Positions 34,841-47,836 of a stretch of DNA of 64,000 nucleotides are shown here, in pieces. Below the pieces are notes generated by a model. The model was given only the letters and a program-made list of their open reading frames with translations. It was not told the origin of the DNA and made no database searches. Where the stretch lies: NCBI RefSeq assembly GCF_022869165.1, contig NZ_CP094929.1, forward strand, positions 1,364,001-1,428,000, read 5' to 3'. Every line of letters starts with the position of its first letter. Within the stretch, counting starts at the first letter, position 1. This stretch comes from Sphaerochaeta associata. Its GTDB lineage: Bacteria; Spirochaetota; Spirochaetia; Sphaerochaetales; Sphaerochaetaceae. Made by a program: the position numbers and the translations under genes.

Positions 34841-34970
34841 AGATTGTCTTTCCTCTTTTATTACCACAATATCGCTGATTCCTAAAATTCTCAATCCTAT
34901 GATATAATGTATTTATTTTATTGTATAGAATCATTTTAATAAACATTCTACAATTTTCTGAAAAAAGTGC

Positions 34971-34999
34971 TGGACAAAAAGGGAGTTAGGGTGTAATAT
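34971..34999 (+). promoter_or_regulatory. rRNA operon promoter P1
   Basis: TGGACA at 34971-34976 and TAATAT at 34994-34999 with exactly 17 bases between, preceded by A/T tracts typical of an UP element. It lies 339 bases before 16S rRNA. Confidence 0.75.
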
Positions 35000-35155
35000 C
35001 CCATCTCGTTCGGCAACGAGAACAGAATCACTCAAATACGACGGGTACCGCAAGGCACTTGACGGAATATGAAAGTATCGAGTACTCTGAAAGAACGCCC
35101 GCTTTGAAAAAAGAGGGAGATTAAAAAGGCCTGCAAGGCCTCGATAATCGGTTTA

Positions 35156-35184
35156 TTGACAAGCTAAGCGTAGGGAAGAATAAA
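35156..35184 (+). promoter_or_regulatory. Possible second rRNA promoter
   Basis: TTGACA at 35156-35161 and AATAAA at 35179-35184 with 17 bases between, inside the leader. It could be a P2 promoter or a chance match. Confidence 0.35.
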
Positions 35185-35311
35185 GAGATTGGAATAGTGG
35201 AAGACCACCGAGATGGGCTTCCCAGTCAATTACCTAAGAAAATGATGAACAGTAGTGAAAAGCTACGTTCGTTTGCGAGGAATGACAGGGCGAACTATTG
35301 AAGAAGTAGAG

Positions 35312-35331
35312 CCCGCACCTTCGGGTGCGGG
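35312..35331 (+). other. Leader stem before 16S rRNA
   Basis: CCCGCACC and GGTGCGGG pair over eight bases around a TTCG tetraloop, ending six bases before the mature 16S start. It is a UUCG-type stable hairpin of the pre-rRNA leader. If transcribed from P1 it would form just before 16S folding begins. Confidence 0.6.
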
Positions 35332-35337
35332 ATTCCT

Positions 35338-36880
<1,543 letters not shown>

Positions 36881-37011
36881 GAGAAGAAAGGCTGGATGCG
36901 GCCCTCACAGCCGCGTCCGTCAACGGTCGTCGACCAGCAGGTGCAAGTCCTGCAACAAATCGCCCTTCAGCTTCCAATCAACTCTTCTCTTCTCTGATAT
37001 TTCTGTTAACC

Positions 37012-37085
37012 GGGACTGTAGCTCAGGTGGTTAGAGCGCGTGCCTGATAAGCACGAGGTCATAAGTTCAAGTCTTATCAGTCCCA
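37012..37085 (+). tRNA. tRNA-Ile(GAT) in the 16S-23S spacer
   Basis: Acceptor arms GGGACTG and CAGTCCC pair over seven bases; the anticodon stem CGTGC/GCACG encloses the loop CTGATAA with anticodon GAT. T-arm contains AGTTCAAGTCT. No CCA is encoded. It is the only tRNA in the spacer (36879-37172); no tRNA-Ala is present. Confidence 0.95.
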
Positions 37086-37153
37086 TTTTCAGTTGCGTTG
37101 GCAACTTGTTTTTTTACAGAGCATTTGCGAATAGAGCAAGTCAACATAGCGCA

Positions 37154-37172
37154 GGGATTGGAAGAATGATAT

Positions 37173-37179
<7 letters not shown>
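37154..37179 (+). other. 5' arm of 23S rRNA processing stem
   Basis: These 26 bases are complementary to 40098-40123 except at two or three positions, so they would form a long stem bringing the 23S ends together for RNase III cleavage. They include the first seven bases of mature 23S. Confidence 0.8.
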
Positions 37180-40097
<2,918 letters not shown>

Positions 40098-40106
<9 letters not shown>

Positions 40107-40123
40107 ATCATCCTTCCAGTCCC
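40098..40123 (+). other. 3' arm of 23S rRNA processing stem
   Basis: This is the complement of 37154-37179, overlapping the mature 23S 3' end by seven bases and extending 17 bases beyond it. Confidence 0.8.
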
Positions 40124-40175
40124 AGGGCTGCCAAGGCCGGTCGTACGGATCCATCCGTGCTCCCAGGCGTTGGCC

Positions 40176-40291
<116 letters not shown>

Positions 40292-40311
40292 TTCTTTTTT
40301 CTCCTCTGCAA

Positions 40312-40340
40312 CCCTCCCTTTGTGGAGGGCCTTTTTATTT
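40312..40340 (+). terminator. rRNA operon terminator
   Basis: CCCTCC (40312-40317) and GGAGGG (40324-40329) form a six-base-pair stem with a six-base loop, followed by CCTTTTTATTT. It lies 20 bases after 5S rRNA. Confidence 0.85.
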
Positions 40341-40389
40341 TCCCAACCATCGTCCCTTGACTGTGATACACTACTTGGGGAGGCAGAAA

Positions 40390-41115
40390 GTGTTGTTGTT
40401 CTTTGTAGTTCTGATTGTGTTGGTTGGTTCCTTTCTCCAAGCAAATATTGGATTTGGCTTTCCCATTATAGCCATGATCTTCTTCCCTTCTCTCTTTCCC
40501 TTTTCCACAGCGGTAACATTGAACCAGGTCATAGCCATAGCAAGCACCCTCTTTGTATCAATACGGTATCGTGCGCACATCAGGTGGTGTATCCTCCTGC
40601 CTCTTCTCGTTTCATCAATACTCGTAGCCCAGCTGGTGATTCTCTTCAGCCTGAGCATCGATGCCTCCTCGCTGACGATAGTCCTCGGACTCTTTTTGGT
40701 CTTGCTTTCCCTGTATTTTGCCCGTTTCAGTGAACGCATCCGTATTCGGGCGACAATGACCAACGGATTTCTCATGGGTCTTTTCGCTGGTATAGGAAAT
40801 GGCTTCTTCGGTATCGGAGGACCACCGGTTGCACTCTACCTATTTGCATCCGTTCCGGATAAGAAATCCTATCTGGCAACTATTCAGGCGTATTTCCTCT
40901 TTTGCAATATCCACAGCATCCTGGTTCGCAGCCTTCATGGATCTTTGCAGGTTTCCCACATCCCCATCATACTCGTAGGTTGGGTATCCATCGCAATCGG
41001 AACATATACCGGACTCAAACTCTTCAGTAAAGTTCCAGAATATGTATTGAAACGAATCGTTTACTTATTTGTAGGCTTAAGCGGTCTCTGGATTGCATTA
41101 CAGCAACTGTTGTAG
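40390..41115 (+). CDS. TauE/SafE-family membrane permease
   Basis: A 241-residue protein with about eight membrane helices, belonging to the sulfite/organic-anion exporter family TauE/SafE. The N-terminal half contains FLQANIGFGFPIIAM and the middle the repeat GLFAGIGNGFFGIGGPPVAL, family-typical glycine-rich segments. The GTG at 40390 has GGGAGG at 40378-40383 and is preferred to the TTG at 40357. It follows the rRNA terminator and is a stand-alone gene. Substrate unknown. Confidence 0.88.
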   Translation: MLLFFVVLIVLVGSFLQANIGFGFPIIAMIFFPSLFPFSTAVTLNQVIAIASTLFVSIRYRAHIRWCILLPLLVSSILVAQLVILFSLSIDASSLTIVLGLFLVLLSLYFARFSERIRIRATMTNGFLMGLFAGIGNGFFGIGGPPVALYLFASVPDKKSYLATIQAYFLFCNIHSILVRSLHGSLQVSHIPIILVGWVSIAIGTYTGLKLFSKVPEYVLKRIVYLFVGLSGLWIALQQLL

Positions 41116-41229
41116 GTCTTGATGCATCCTGCGAACATTGGTACACTACCATCATCCAAGGAGCTTGTAAGCGCATGAAGAACTGACGAACACCCATCAA
41201 CGCAACAAACCGAATCACAATCGATTGTA

Positions 41230-41275
41230 TGCGTCACCGCGTGTTCTCAGTGTAGTATCATCATTGCGTGTGACG
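41230..41275 (+). promoter_or_regulatory. Inverted repeat in leader of ABC-F gene
   Basis: GCGTCAC at 41230-41236 and GTGACGC at 41269-41275 could pair across a 32-base loop just before the ABC-F start (41294). ABC-F resistance genes are often controlled by leader attenuation, so such a stem could matter, but only symmetry supports it. Confidence 0.35.
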
Positions 41276-41293
41276 CCTCAGACAGGAGGCCGT

Positions 41294-42456
41294 ATGAGTA
41301 TCCAAACCTTGGAGTTCCAATATATTACATTTCATTATCCCCAGCAGAGCGTAGACCTGTTCTGTGACCTTTCTCTTTCTGTAGGTCCTGGATGGACTGC
41401 AGTCATCGGAGCCAATGGAGGAGGAAAAAGTACGCTCCTCAAGCTTGCATGCAACCGCCTGGAGCCTTTGGCGGGGTCTGTGCTGCATCCCGGCCTCTGC
41501 CTCTACGTACCACAGCGGACCGATGAGATACCTCCCTCATATGACGAATTTGCATACTCCTACGATGCGTTGTCCTGCAAGCTGCATGGACAGCTGGGCC
41601 TTCATCGTGACTTCCTGAATCGATGGGACCAGCTTAGCCACGGCGAACGCAAGCGTGCGCAAATCGCTTGGGCACTGTATGAGAAGAGCGACCTTTTATG
41701 CATCGATGAGCCGACCAACCACCTTGACCGCGACGCCATGCACGTAATCGTCAAGGCATTACAGAATTATCGTGGAATAGGGTTGCTGGTAAGTCATGAT
41801 CGTGAAGTCTTGGATGCTCTCTGCACAAGTACCGTCCACGTACAGTCACCGTTTGTAAGTAAGCTTTCCTGTCCCCCAAGTCAGGCCATGGAGGAGATGC
41901 GAAAGCAAAGGATTGCAGCAGAGACAGCCTATGTGGAACAAGGCAAACAGCTGAAGAGGCTGATGAAGGAGAAACAGCGTCGCAGCGCTATTGCCGGTGT
42001 TCAGGATAGTCGCAACACCAAAAGACATATCAATCCAAAGGATCATGATGCAAAAGCCAGAATTGATGGATTTCGGGTCAGCGGGGGAGACAAGGTAGCC
42101 GGGCAGCTATCTCGACAATTGGACAGCAGGGTCTCAAGTGAGCTTGCGACTACCCAGTCGTTGCACAAAACGCTTGGTGAGAAACGAGCATTGGACCTAT
42201 CCAAGTCAAGTGGGGGCATCACGCTGCAAGGAGTGAAACATGCTGCAAGGGTGCTACTCGATACTCAGCAAGCCGTACTTTCACTCGGCGGTGACCGCAA
42301 GCTCTTTCTTCCACCCTTGGCGCTCTCGCACACGGACAGGGTTGGCATCCGCGGGCCCAATGGGATTGGCAAGAGTACCTTGGTCCGCCATCTTTTACCC
42401 CTGTTTGCAGAAAAATCCATACGTTCATGGTATCTTGTGTTTTGTCAAGCAAAAAT
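41294..42456 (+). pseudogene. ABC-F ATPase, 5' fragment, interrupted by IS21-type element
   Basis: The first 388 codons of an ABC-F protein (non-transport ABC ATPase acting on ribosomes; some give antibiotic resistance). Walker A GANGGGKST (near 41), signature LSHGERKRA (near 116), and DEPTNHLD (near 137) form the first ATPase; a linker rich in Lys and Arg follows and the second Walker A GPNGIGKST is at about 355. The frame then enters the IS element and stops at 42490 in its left end. The start at 41294 follows CAGGAGG. The missing C-terminal half lies at 45278-45720, so the protein is inactivated unless the two parts are made separately. Confidence 0.9.
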
Positions 42457-42548
42457 CCTTGGTCTAATCACCAGGGAATCCCGTGTCTAATCACGGGAAA
42501 TTCCCGGGTTTTATCATCTGCACAGGAATCTATGCAGATATCCAGAAA

Positions 42549-42914
42549 CTATGGCTTGTAATCAGGGACATCCTCATATTCATCCTCAATCACAAAGATC
42601 ACGTTTGGATCCGTTTCCCCATGCAGCTGATGTGCAATTTTACCTTTCAGGTAGGCAAGCTTGTTGCCCAGGTAAGCCATCTCGTTCTCGATCTTGTCCA
42701 AGCCGTACAACAGTCGAAGCCTTCCTTCAGGGCTTTGGTACTGCATTACTATCTTTCTGGCCTGCTCATGCAGGTCCTGTTCCGAGTATTCATGCGGGCT
42801 GGGTTCTATCCCCAACCGGTCCAATATGATCTGCTCGAGCTCCTCGGTGAATTTTGTACCGTCGTATCGGTAACACGAACGCAATTCACGCAAGTATTGT
42901 TTGTCAACGACCAT
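42549..42914 (-). CDS. Small third protein of the IS21-type element, unknown function
   Basis: I do not recognise this 121-residue protein. It is helical and acidic (VIFVIEDEYEDVPDY at its end), with a Lys/Arg-containing middle. A good Shine-Dalgarno GGGGGTG lies six bases before the ATG at 42914, and the gene overlaps the istB 3' end by 11 bases, which suggests coupled translation. Standard IS21 elements have only istA and istB, so this is an accessory gene. It contains no helix-turn-helix or catalytic motif I can name. Confidence 0.7.
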   Translation of the reverse strand: MVVDKQYLRELRSCYRYDGTKFTEELEQIILDRLGIEPSPHEYSEQDLHEQARKIVMQYQSPEGRLRLLYGLDKIENEMAYLGNKLAYLKGKIAHQLHGETDPNVIFVIEDEYEDVPDYKP

Positions 42915-43695
42915 GTTCGTCACCCCCTTTCGACCGCTCGGATGCGGTCTTCCGCATCAATGCATGCTCCATCCGGTAGCTCTGCCCCTCGAACACAAGC
43001 AGGTGCCCATGGTGGATGAGCCTGTCGATCATTGCTGCAGCCATCTGCTGGTCGGTGAAGATGCCACCCCACTTGGAAAACTCGAGGTTCGTCGTAAGAA
43101 TGAGGCTTTTGCTCTCGTAGCTGTCGCTGATGATGCGGAACAGGAGCTGGGACCCCTCCTTGTCCACCGGTACGTACCCCCACTCATCAAGAATGAGCAG
43201 ATCCAGTCTGCGTATGTCCGACACCAAGCGTTCCAAGACTCCGTTCTTCCGTGCCTCGGCCAGTTTCAGCACCAGCTCGGTCACCGTATAGAACCGGGCT
43301 GCAAGGCCCATCTCGCAGGCCTTCATCCCCAGTGCTATGGCCATATGCGTTTTCCCGGTTCCCACCGGTCCATAGCAGACCAGGTTGGTCTTCCTGCCAA
43401 TGAATTCGCAGCCTTCCAGTTCCACCCTGGTAATGGAAGGCGGCAGGCGCACATGAGAATAGTCGTAGCCTTCCATGCTCTTGGGCATGGGAAACCGGGC
43501 CCGGTTGAGCAGCCTGGAGCGTTTTGAGCGTTCCCGGCTCTCCACCTCCATTGACAGCACGTCATGCAGGAACTCTTCCTGCCTCGGCGTTGCCTGCTGG
43601 CACAACGCTACCAGTTGTTGGGAAAGGAACAGTTTCCGGCACATGTCCGATATCTCTTCCCTACGTTGGATGCGGATGGTTGAAGTCATCATCAT
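42904..43695 (-). CDS. istB: IS21-family transposition helper ATPase
   Basis: A 263-residue AAA+ ATPase. CYGPVGTGKTHMAIALG is the Walker A region (near residue 100), RLDLLILDEWGYVPVDKEG the Walker B region, and SLILTTNLEFSKWGGIFTDQ the sensor region typical of IstB. It loads onto target DNA and helps the transposase IstA. The start overlaps the istA stop codon (ATGA). Confidence 0.95.
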   Translation of the reverse strand: MMMTSTIRIQRREEISDMCRKLFLSQQLVALCQQATPRQEEFLHDVLSMEVESRERSKRSRLLNRARFPMPKSMEGYDYSHVRLPPSITRVELEGCEFIGRKTNLVCYGPVGTGKTHMAIALGMKACEMGLAARFYTVTELVLKLAEARKNGVLERLVSDIRRLDLLILDEWGYVPVDKEGSQLLFRIISDSYESKSLILTTNLEFSKWGGIFTDQQMAAAMIDRLIHHGHLLVFEGQSYRMEHALMRKTASERSKGGDEHGR

Positions 43696-45164
43696 GGCTG
43701 CACCCTCCGTTGTTCCAGAAGCTGGTCGTACAACGAAAGGTCGGGACCGGCGTCCAGGTCGGTTTGGTCCCCGAACTCCGCCATCCTCGCCGCAAACACC
43801 ATTGCATCGCTGAACGGGGCGTTGCCGGGGTTCCTCAGCACCAGGTCGAACGCATCAAGTGCTCTTTCGAAGCTGTAGCGCTCGCTCAGCAGGTTCATCG
43901 TTCGCAGGGCATCCTTCAGCGATTCCCTGTCCAGCGCATCGAGATAATCGCGTACGGGGGAGGACACCATCTCCCTCACACCGCTGTTGGGCCACGCTCC
44001 CACATTTCTCATGAGTACGGCCATGGAGGTTCTTGGGTCGACGCTGTCGGACCGCTCCTTGCCGAATTTGCGGACGTGGCTCACCAGGATCTTGCGCTTC
44101 TCGTCATAGATGTCGACGGTGTGGGCCCGGATGCCCACCAGCACTTCGCTTCCCCGGTATTCGGGACGGGTTGAGTAATGGTGGTTGCCGTCAATCTCCA
44201 CCTTCCCGTACCCGTCGGCCTTGGCGTACACATACCGACAGACATCAAAACGGTGTCGGGGCAGCGGCAGCAGTGCCTCGCGGTCCTGTTCGAAAAGCTC
44301 GCCTATGATTGTGTTCTTCTTGTAATGGGTATTTCCCTGAAAGCTCGTCGCCTGCTCCAGCAAGCCCTTGTTGTATTGCTGCAGGTCGTCGAACTCGGGC
44401 AGGGGAACGAACCGGTTCCTGCGGACCGTGCCGATTTTATTCTCGACGCACCCCTTTTCCCATCCACTACCCGGACTGCAGAATCGTATGGAGAAGCCGT
44501 AGTGAGCCCTGAATTGGGCGAAGAGCTTCGCTTCCCGTATCTCCTGCCCGATGCGACGACCTGCTCCGGTGGCATTGTCTATCACAACCAGGGGGAAGAC
44601 TCCGCCGATGAACTCAAAGACGTCCTGAAAGCCCTGGCAGATGCATTCGCTGGTCTCTCCGTTGAACATCTGGGGAAAATCCGCATTTGAATTCGGAAAC
44701 ACGCAGACAAGATAATGCTTGCGCTGCTTGACGCCTCTTTCATAGCAGTCCGCCTCGCCGAAGTCCCCCTGGGCCTCACCCGGATGCCATACCAGCTCCT
44801 GGCAGGCCCTGTAACTCGAGCGTTGTGCACGTGTTTTCCTCACATACCGCGATACCGTTGGGTAGGAGCAACCGAATTCCGGATGCAGCTCCACCAACCT
44901 GTCATAGACGCGCTGGGCGGTATGGCGCTGTTTCGAATTCTCCTTTTCATCGTTGGAAAGCCATCCGTCTATCTGCGGCTTGTAGGGGTCCAGCTTGCTG
45001 GGCAACCCCTCCTTCTTTTGAGGCGGCTTCGGTGAGAAGTCTTCCATGCAGAGGTACTTCCTCGCCGTCTTCTCATCGACCGATACTTCCCTGGCAATCC
45101 TTGCCACTGAGTATCCCTCTTTCCTCAAATCTCTGATACAATTGATTTGGGACATGTTGAGCAC
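43692..45164 (-). CDS. istA: IS21-family transposase
   Basis: A 490-residue DDE transposase. An N-terminal helix-turn-helix (KEGYSVARIAREVSVDEKTA) is followed by the catalytic core: the first Asp in WHPGEAQGDFGEADCY, the second in FPLVVIDNATG and the Glu in FCSPGSGWEKGCVENK. The C-terminal beta region has HYSTRPEYRGSEVLVGIR. It is intact, so the element may still be active with its own istB. The GTG at 45164 or ATG at 45155 could be the start; GGAGAA precedes both. Confidence 0.95.
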   Translation of the reverse strand: MLNMSQINCIRDLRKEGYSVARIAREVSVDEKTARKYLCMEDFSPKPPQKKEGLPSKLDPYKPQIDGWLSNDEKENSKQRHTAQRVYDRLVELHPEFGCSYPTVSRYVRKTRAQRSSYRACQELVWHPGEAQGDFGEADCYERGVKQRKHYLVCVFPNSNADFPQMFNGETSECICQGFQDVFEFIGGVFPLVVIDNATGAGRRIGQEIREAKLFAQFRAHYGFSIRFCSPGSGWEKGCVENKIGTVRRNRFVPLPEFDDLQQYNKGLLEQATSFQGNTHYKKNTIIGELFEQDREALLPLPRHRFDVCRYVYAKADGYGKVEIDGNHHYSTRPEYRGSEVLVGIRAHTVDIYDEKRKILVSHVRKFGKERSDSVDPRTSMAVLMRNVGAWPNSGVREMVSSPVRDYLDALDRESLKDALRTMNLLSERYSFERALDAFDLVLRNPGNAPFSDAMVFAARMAEFGDQTDLDAGPDLSLYDQLLEQRRVQP

Positions 45165-45277
45165 TTCTCCTTTCTCCTTTAATGTATTTGTTTCTACATC
45201 AAAGGTTACTTTCCAAAGGGCAGCTTCTCAACTGTCCCTTTGAACAATCCCGGGAATTTCCCGTGATCAGACCAAGG

Positions 45278-45720
45278 AAGATGAAGTGATCTTTCTAGGG
45301 ATTTTTAGTTTACGCTACACATATCTCGAGCAGGAGATGGATCTCGAACAAAGTCTTGCATCCTATCAGGCGTTTGAACTACTCGAGCCTCAGGTCAAAG
45401 GACGTATCGTCTCCACGGTGGTGCGCTTGGGCAGCAATGCCCAGCTCTTCCTTCTCTCTGCGTTACCGAGTCCGGGTGAATTGAGAAAACTCCTGATAGC
45501 CCAAGCTTTGGAGAGTAATCTCTCCTTGCTGGTGCTTGATGAGCCGACCAATCATCTCGATCTTCCCTCCCGTCTTGCCTTGGAGATAGAGTTGAGATCC
45601 TTTGCCGGAGCCTTGTTACTGGTAAGCCACGACCAAGACTTTCTCGAGCAAGTCTGTACGACGTGGTGGGATCTGTCCTATCGACCAGGGTCGCAAAATT
45701 CGGAGCTTCTCGTGCATTGA
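45278..45720 (+). pseudogene. ABC-F ATPase, 3' fragment
   Basis: About 146 codons to the stop at 45718. It resumes with the post-Walker A part of the second ATPase: YTYLEQEMDLEQSL, then a modified signature LPSPGELRKLL in place of LSGGE, then the Walker B LLVLDEPTNHLDLPS and VSHDQDF. A GTG at 45286 opens the frame but has no Shine-Dalgarno sequence. Together with 41294-42456 it forms one gene cut by the IS element. Confidence 0.88.
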
Positions 45721-45745
45721 CAGAGATTGCACTCTTTCTTATTAT
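45717..45745 (+). promoter_or_regulatory. Promoter of arsR operon
   Basis: A near-perfect pair, TTGACA at 45717-45722 and TATTAT at 45740-45745, 17 bases apart. It overlaps the stop codon of the disrupted ABC-F gene. TCATCGATATGA (45754-45765), just downstream, is an imperfect dyad that could be the ArsR operator. Confidence 0.75.
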
Positions 45746-45774
45746 ATAGATAGTCATCGATATGAGAGGGAGCT

Positions 45775-46077
45775 ATGGTAATTGCAGAGTACGTACCGAT
45801 ATTGAAAGCGTTGGCCGATCCGAACAGGCTTGCCATCATTGAACACCTTACCCGGGGAGAGGCCTGCGTCTGTGAGCTGCTGGAGCTCTTTTCAGTCACC
45901 CAACCTACCTTGAGCCACCATATGAGGATTCTTTCAGAAGCCGGTCTGGTTTCTGGAAGAAGGGAAGGAAAGTGGATACACTACTCGATCAATGTGCAGC
46001 GTCTCCAATCGTTCAAGGACTTTATAGCTTCAATCCAAATTGTCCCTGAGGCGAAAAAGGGGTATGTATGTCAATGA
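45775..46077 (+). CDS. ArsR-family metalloid-responsive repressor
   Basis: A 100-residue winged-helix repressor. LKALADPNRLAIIEHL is the family N-terminus and the metal-site helix reads EACVCELLELF with the CVC pair that binds As(III)/Sb(III) in ArsR. TQPTLSHHMRILSEAGLV is the recognition region. It is first in an arsenic-type operon and probably represses it. GGGAG precedes the ATG at 45775. Confidence 0.93.
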   Translation: MVIAEYVPILKALADPNRLAIIEHLTRGEACVCELLELFSVTQPTLSHHMRILSEAGLVSGRREGKWIHYSINVQRLQSFKDFIASIQIVPEAKKGYVCQ

Positions 46078-47072
46078 TATTCGATTTCCTTCAATATCAG
46101 GTGCTGGGTATGCGTTGGCTCAATGATGGGGTGGGAAGCCTGCTCGCCCTCTTCGGTATGGATGCTGAAAGCAGAGTAACCCTCAGCCTGCAATTTTTCA
46201 TCTACGATGTAATTAAGATTCTGATACTGCTCTCCTTCTTGGTTTTTCTCATCAGTTACATTCAAAGCTATTTCCCTCCGGAACGTACCAAACGCATTCT
46301 CGGCCGTTTCACCGGATGGAAAGCCTATACGTTGTCTGCTTTGCTGGGAACGGTAACCCCGTTCTGTTCGTGTTCTTCCATTCCCTTGTTCATCGGCTTC
46401 ACCGCTGCAGGGCTGCCTCTGGGGGTAACCTTCTCCTTTCTCATCTCCTCTCCCCTGGTGGACCTCGGATCGCTGCTTTTGCTTTCCAGCATATTTGGCT
46501 TTCCGACTGCAATCCTGTATGTAGCGGTAGGGTTGGTGTTGGCGGTGATAGGCGGCAGCCTGATCAATCGCTTTGGTCGGGAAGAGGACATTGAAGGATT
46601 CATCAGAAGCATCCAAATACAAGAGTCCGCTGAAACGACCATGACAAAACGAGAGCGTGTGGAGTATGCCAAGGGCCAGGTGAAGGCAACCGTACATAAG
46701 GTGTTCTGGTATATCATCATCGGCGTCGGCATCGGCGCTGTCATCCACAACTGGATTCCATCCTCGCTCATTCTTGCCGTCCTGGGCTCTTCCAATCCCT
46801 TCTCCGTCATTATCGCCGCGGTTGTCGGCATACCCATGTATGCAGATATTTTCGGCACACTCCCTATTGCCGAAGCCCTCTGGGCGAAGGGAGTGGGGCT
46901 GGGAACCATCCTGGCCTTCATGATGGGTGTTACAGTGCTCTCGCTACCCTCGCTCATCATGCTACGCAAGGCTGTGAAACCCCGGCTGCTCGCGCTCTTC
47001 TTCGGCATTGTTACAGTTGGTATCATTCTTATCGGATACGTATTCAATGGTATCGGACCATTCCTCTTCTAG
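46068..47072 (+). CDS. Permease of the ArsP type (organoarsenical efflux candidate)
   Basis: A 334-residue membrane protein with about nine helices in two halves separated by a charged loop (about 170-210). TPFCSCSSIPLFIGFTAAGL followed by SFLISSPLVDLG is the hallmark of this family, which includes the trivalent methylarsenical exporter ArsP. The second half contains PMYADIFGTLPIAEAL and MMGVTVLSLPSLIML. It overlaps arsR by ten bases, so it is the second gene of the operon. Confidence 0.85.
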   Translation: MSMIFDFLQYQVLGMRWLNDGVGSLLALFGMDAESRVTLSLQFFIYDVIKILILLSFLVFLISYIQSYFPPERTKRILGRFTGWKAYTLSALLGTVTPFCSCSSIPLFIGFTAAGLPLGVTFSFLISSPLVDLGSLLLLSSIFGFPTAILYVAVGLVLAVIGGSLINRFGREEDIEGFIRSIQIQESAETTMTKRERVEYAKGQVKATVHKVFWYIIIGVGIGAVIHNWIPSSLILAVLGSSNPFSVIIAAVVGIPMYADIFGTLPIAEALWAKGVGLGTILAFMMGVTVLSLPSLIMLRKAVKPRLLALFFGIVTVGIILIGYVFNGIGPFLF

Positions 47073-47087
47073 GAAAAGGAGCAAATC

Positions 47088-47387
47088 ATGGCACTCTTTG
47101 GATTCGGGAAAAAGAAAAAACCCGGGGATGAGCAATCCTCGGCGATCAAGATCCTTGGCTCAGGCTGTGCTGCCTGCAACGCATTGGAAGCAAACACGGT
47201 AAAAGCATTAACGCTGCTTGGCCAGGAGACAGCGGTGGAACATGTCACCGACTTCTCAAAAATTGCCGCTTATGGGGTGATGACCACTCCGGCCTTGGTG
47301 GTTGACGGAAAAGTGCTGGTTTCTGGTAGGGTAGCCGAAGTTGATCAGATTGTTGCACTTCTTAAGGAAGCAAGGAATCCATCATGA
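47088..47387 (+). CDS. Small thioredoxin-like redox protein
   Basis: A 99-residue protein with a thioredoxin-like fold of the MTH895 type. The redox pair is Cys-x-x-Cys in KILGSGCAACNALE near residue 25-28, and the cis-Pro is in VMTTPALVVDGKV. A 15-residue charged N-terminal extension precedes it. It may act as reductant for the arsenate reductase encoded just downstream; the two genes overlap by four bases. Confidence 0.87.
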   Translation: MALFGFGKKKKPGDEQSSAIKILGSGCAACNALEANTVKALTLLGQETAVEHVTDFSKIAAYGVMTTPALVVDGKVLVSGRVAEVDQIVALLKEARNPS

Positions 47388-47794
47388 AGAAAATTTCGGT
47401 CGCATTCATCTGTGTACATAACTCCTCTAGGAGTCAGATGGCTGAAGCCTTGGCGAAAGCGAAGTACAGCCAGCTGTTCAATGCATATTCTGCAGGGACA
47501 GAAACCAAGCCGCGAATTAATCAAGATGCTGTAAGAATAATGAAAGAATTGTATAATATCGATATGGAAGCAACACAGAAGTCAAAGCTGTTGGATGAGA
47601 TTCCACCCATCGATATTGTAGTTACCATGGGATGCAATGTGAACTGTCCCTATCTTCCCTGCAAAAGCCGGGAGGATTGGGGTTTGGATGACCCCAGCGG
47701 CAAGGATGATGCAACCTTTAAACACACAATCGGCATCATAGAGGAAAAGTTGGATGATTTGGCTAAAAGGATTCAACAAGGTTTAGGCTCCTGA
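47384..47794 (+). CDS. arsC: Arsenate reductase, low-molecular-weight phosphatase type
   Basis: A 136-residue protein. The P-loop CVHNSSRSQ matches the Cys-x5-Arg motif; the catalytic Cys is at about residue 11. Further Cys residues in MGCNVNCPYLPC correspond to the resolving pair of thioredoxin-linked ArsC (Cys82 and Cys89 of plasmid pI258). DDPSGKDD is also typical. It reduces arsenate to arsenite for efflux. It is the last gene of the arsR operon. Confidence 0.93.
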   Translation: MKKISVAFICVHNSSRSQMAEALAKAKYSQLFNAYSAGTETKPRINQDAVRIMKELYNIDMEATQKSKLLDEIPPIDIVVTMGCNVNCPYLPCKSREDWGLDDPSGKDDATFKHTIGIIEEKLDDLAKRIQQGLGS

Positions 47795-47836
47795 TACCTT
47801 GACAGGAATTGGTGTCTGTTCCAGCATGCAACCATT

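Larger units (their letters stand above)
34841..35337 (+). other. rRNA operon promoter and leader region
   Basis: No protein gene is visible in these 497 bases. The first 130 are AT-rich, fitting an UP element in front of the rrn promoter at 34971-34999. From about 35006 the sequence is a GC-normal transcribed leader with several short inverted repeats (for example AGGCCT-GCA-AGGCCT near 35126-35142) and a strong stem at 35312-35331 just before 16S rRNA. Confidence 0.6.
42457..45277 (-). mobile_element. IS21-family insertion sequence
   Basis: About 2.8 kb inserted into an ABC-F gene. Outer ends are CCTTGGTCTAATCAC (42457-42471) and, inverted, CCTTGGTCTGATCAC (45263-45277). A second copy of the end motif, TCTAATCACGGGAAATTCCC (42486-42505), lies inside the left end and matches the right end better than the outer copy does, as in IS21 elements, which have multiple terminal repeats. 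On the minus strand it carries istA, istB and a third small gene. No target duplication is certain. Confidence 0.9.

Noticed and set aside
42450-42460. Target-site duplication of the IS element
   Set aside because: The flanks read AAAAAT on the left and AAGATG on the right and do not give a clear direct repeat of 4-8 bases.
43524-44174. A 216-codon plus-strand frame
   Set aside because: It is antisense to istB and istA, which have complete motifs.
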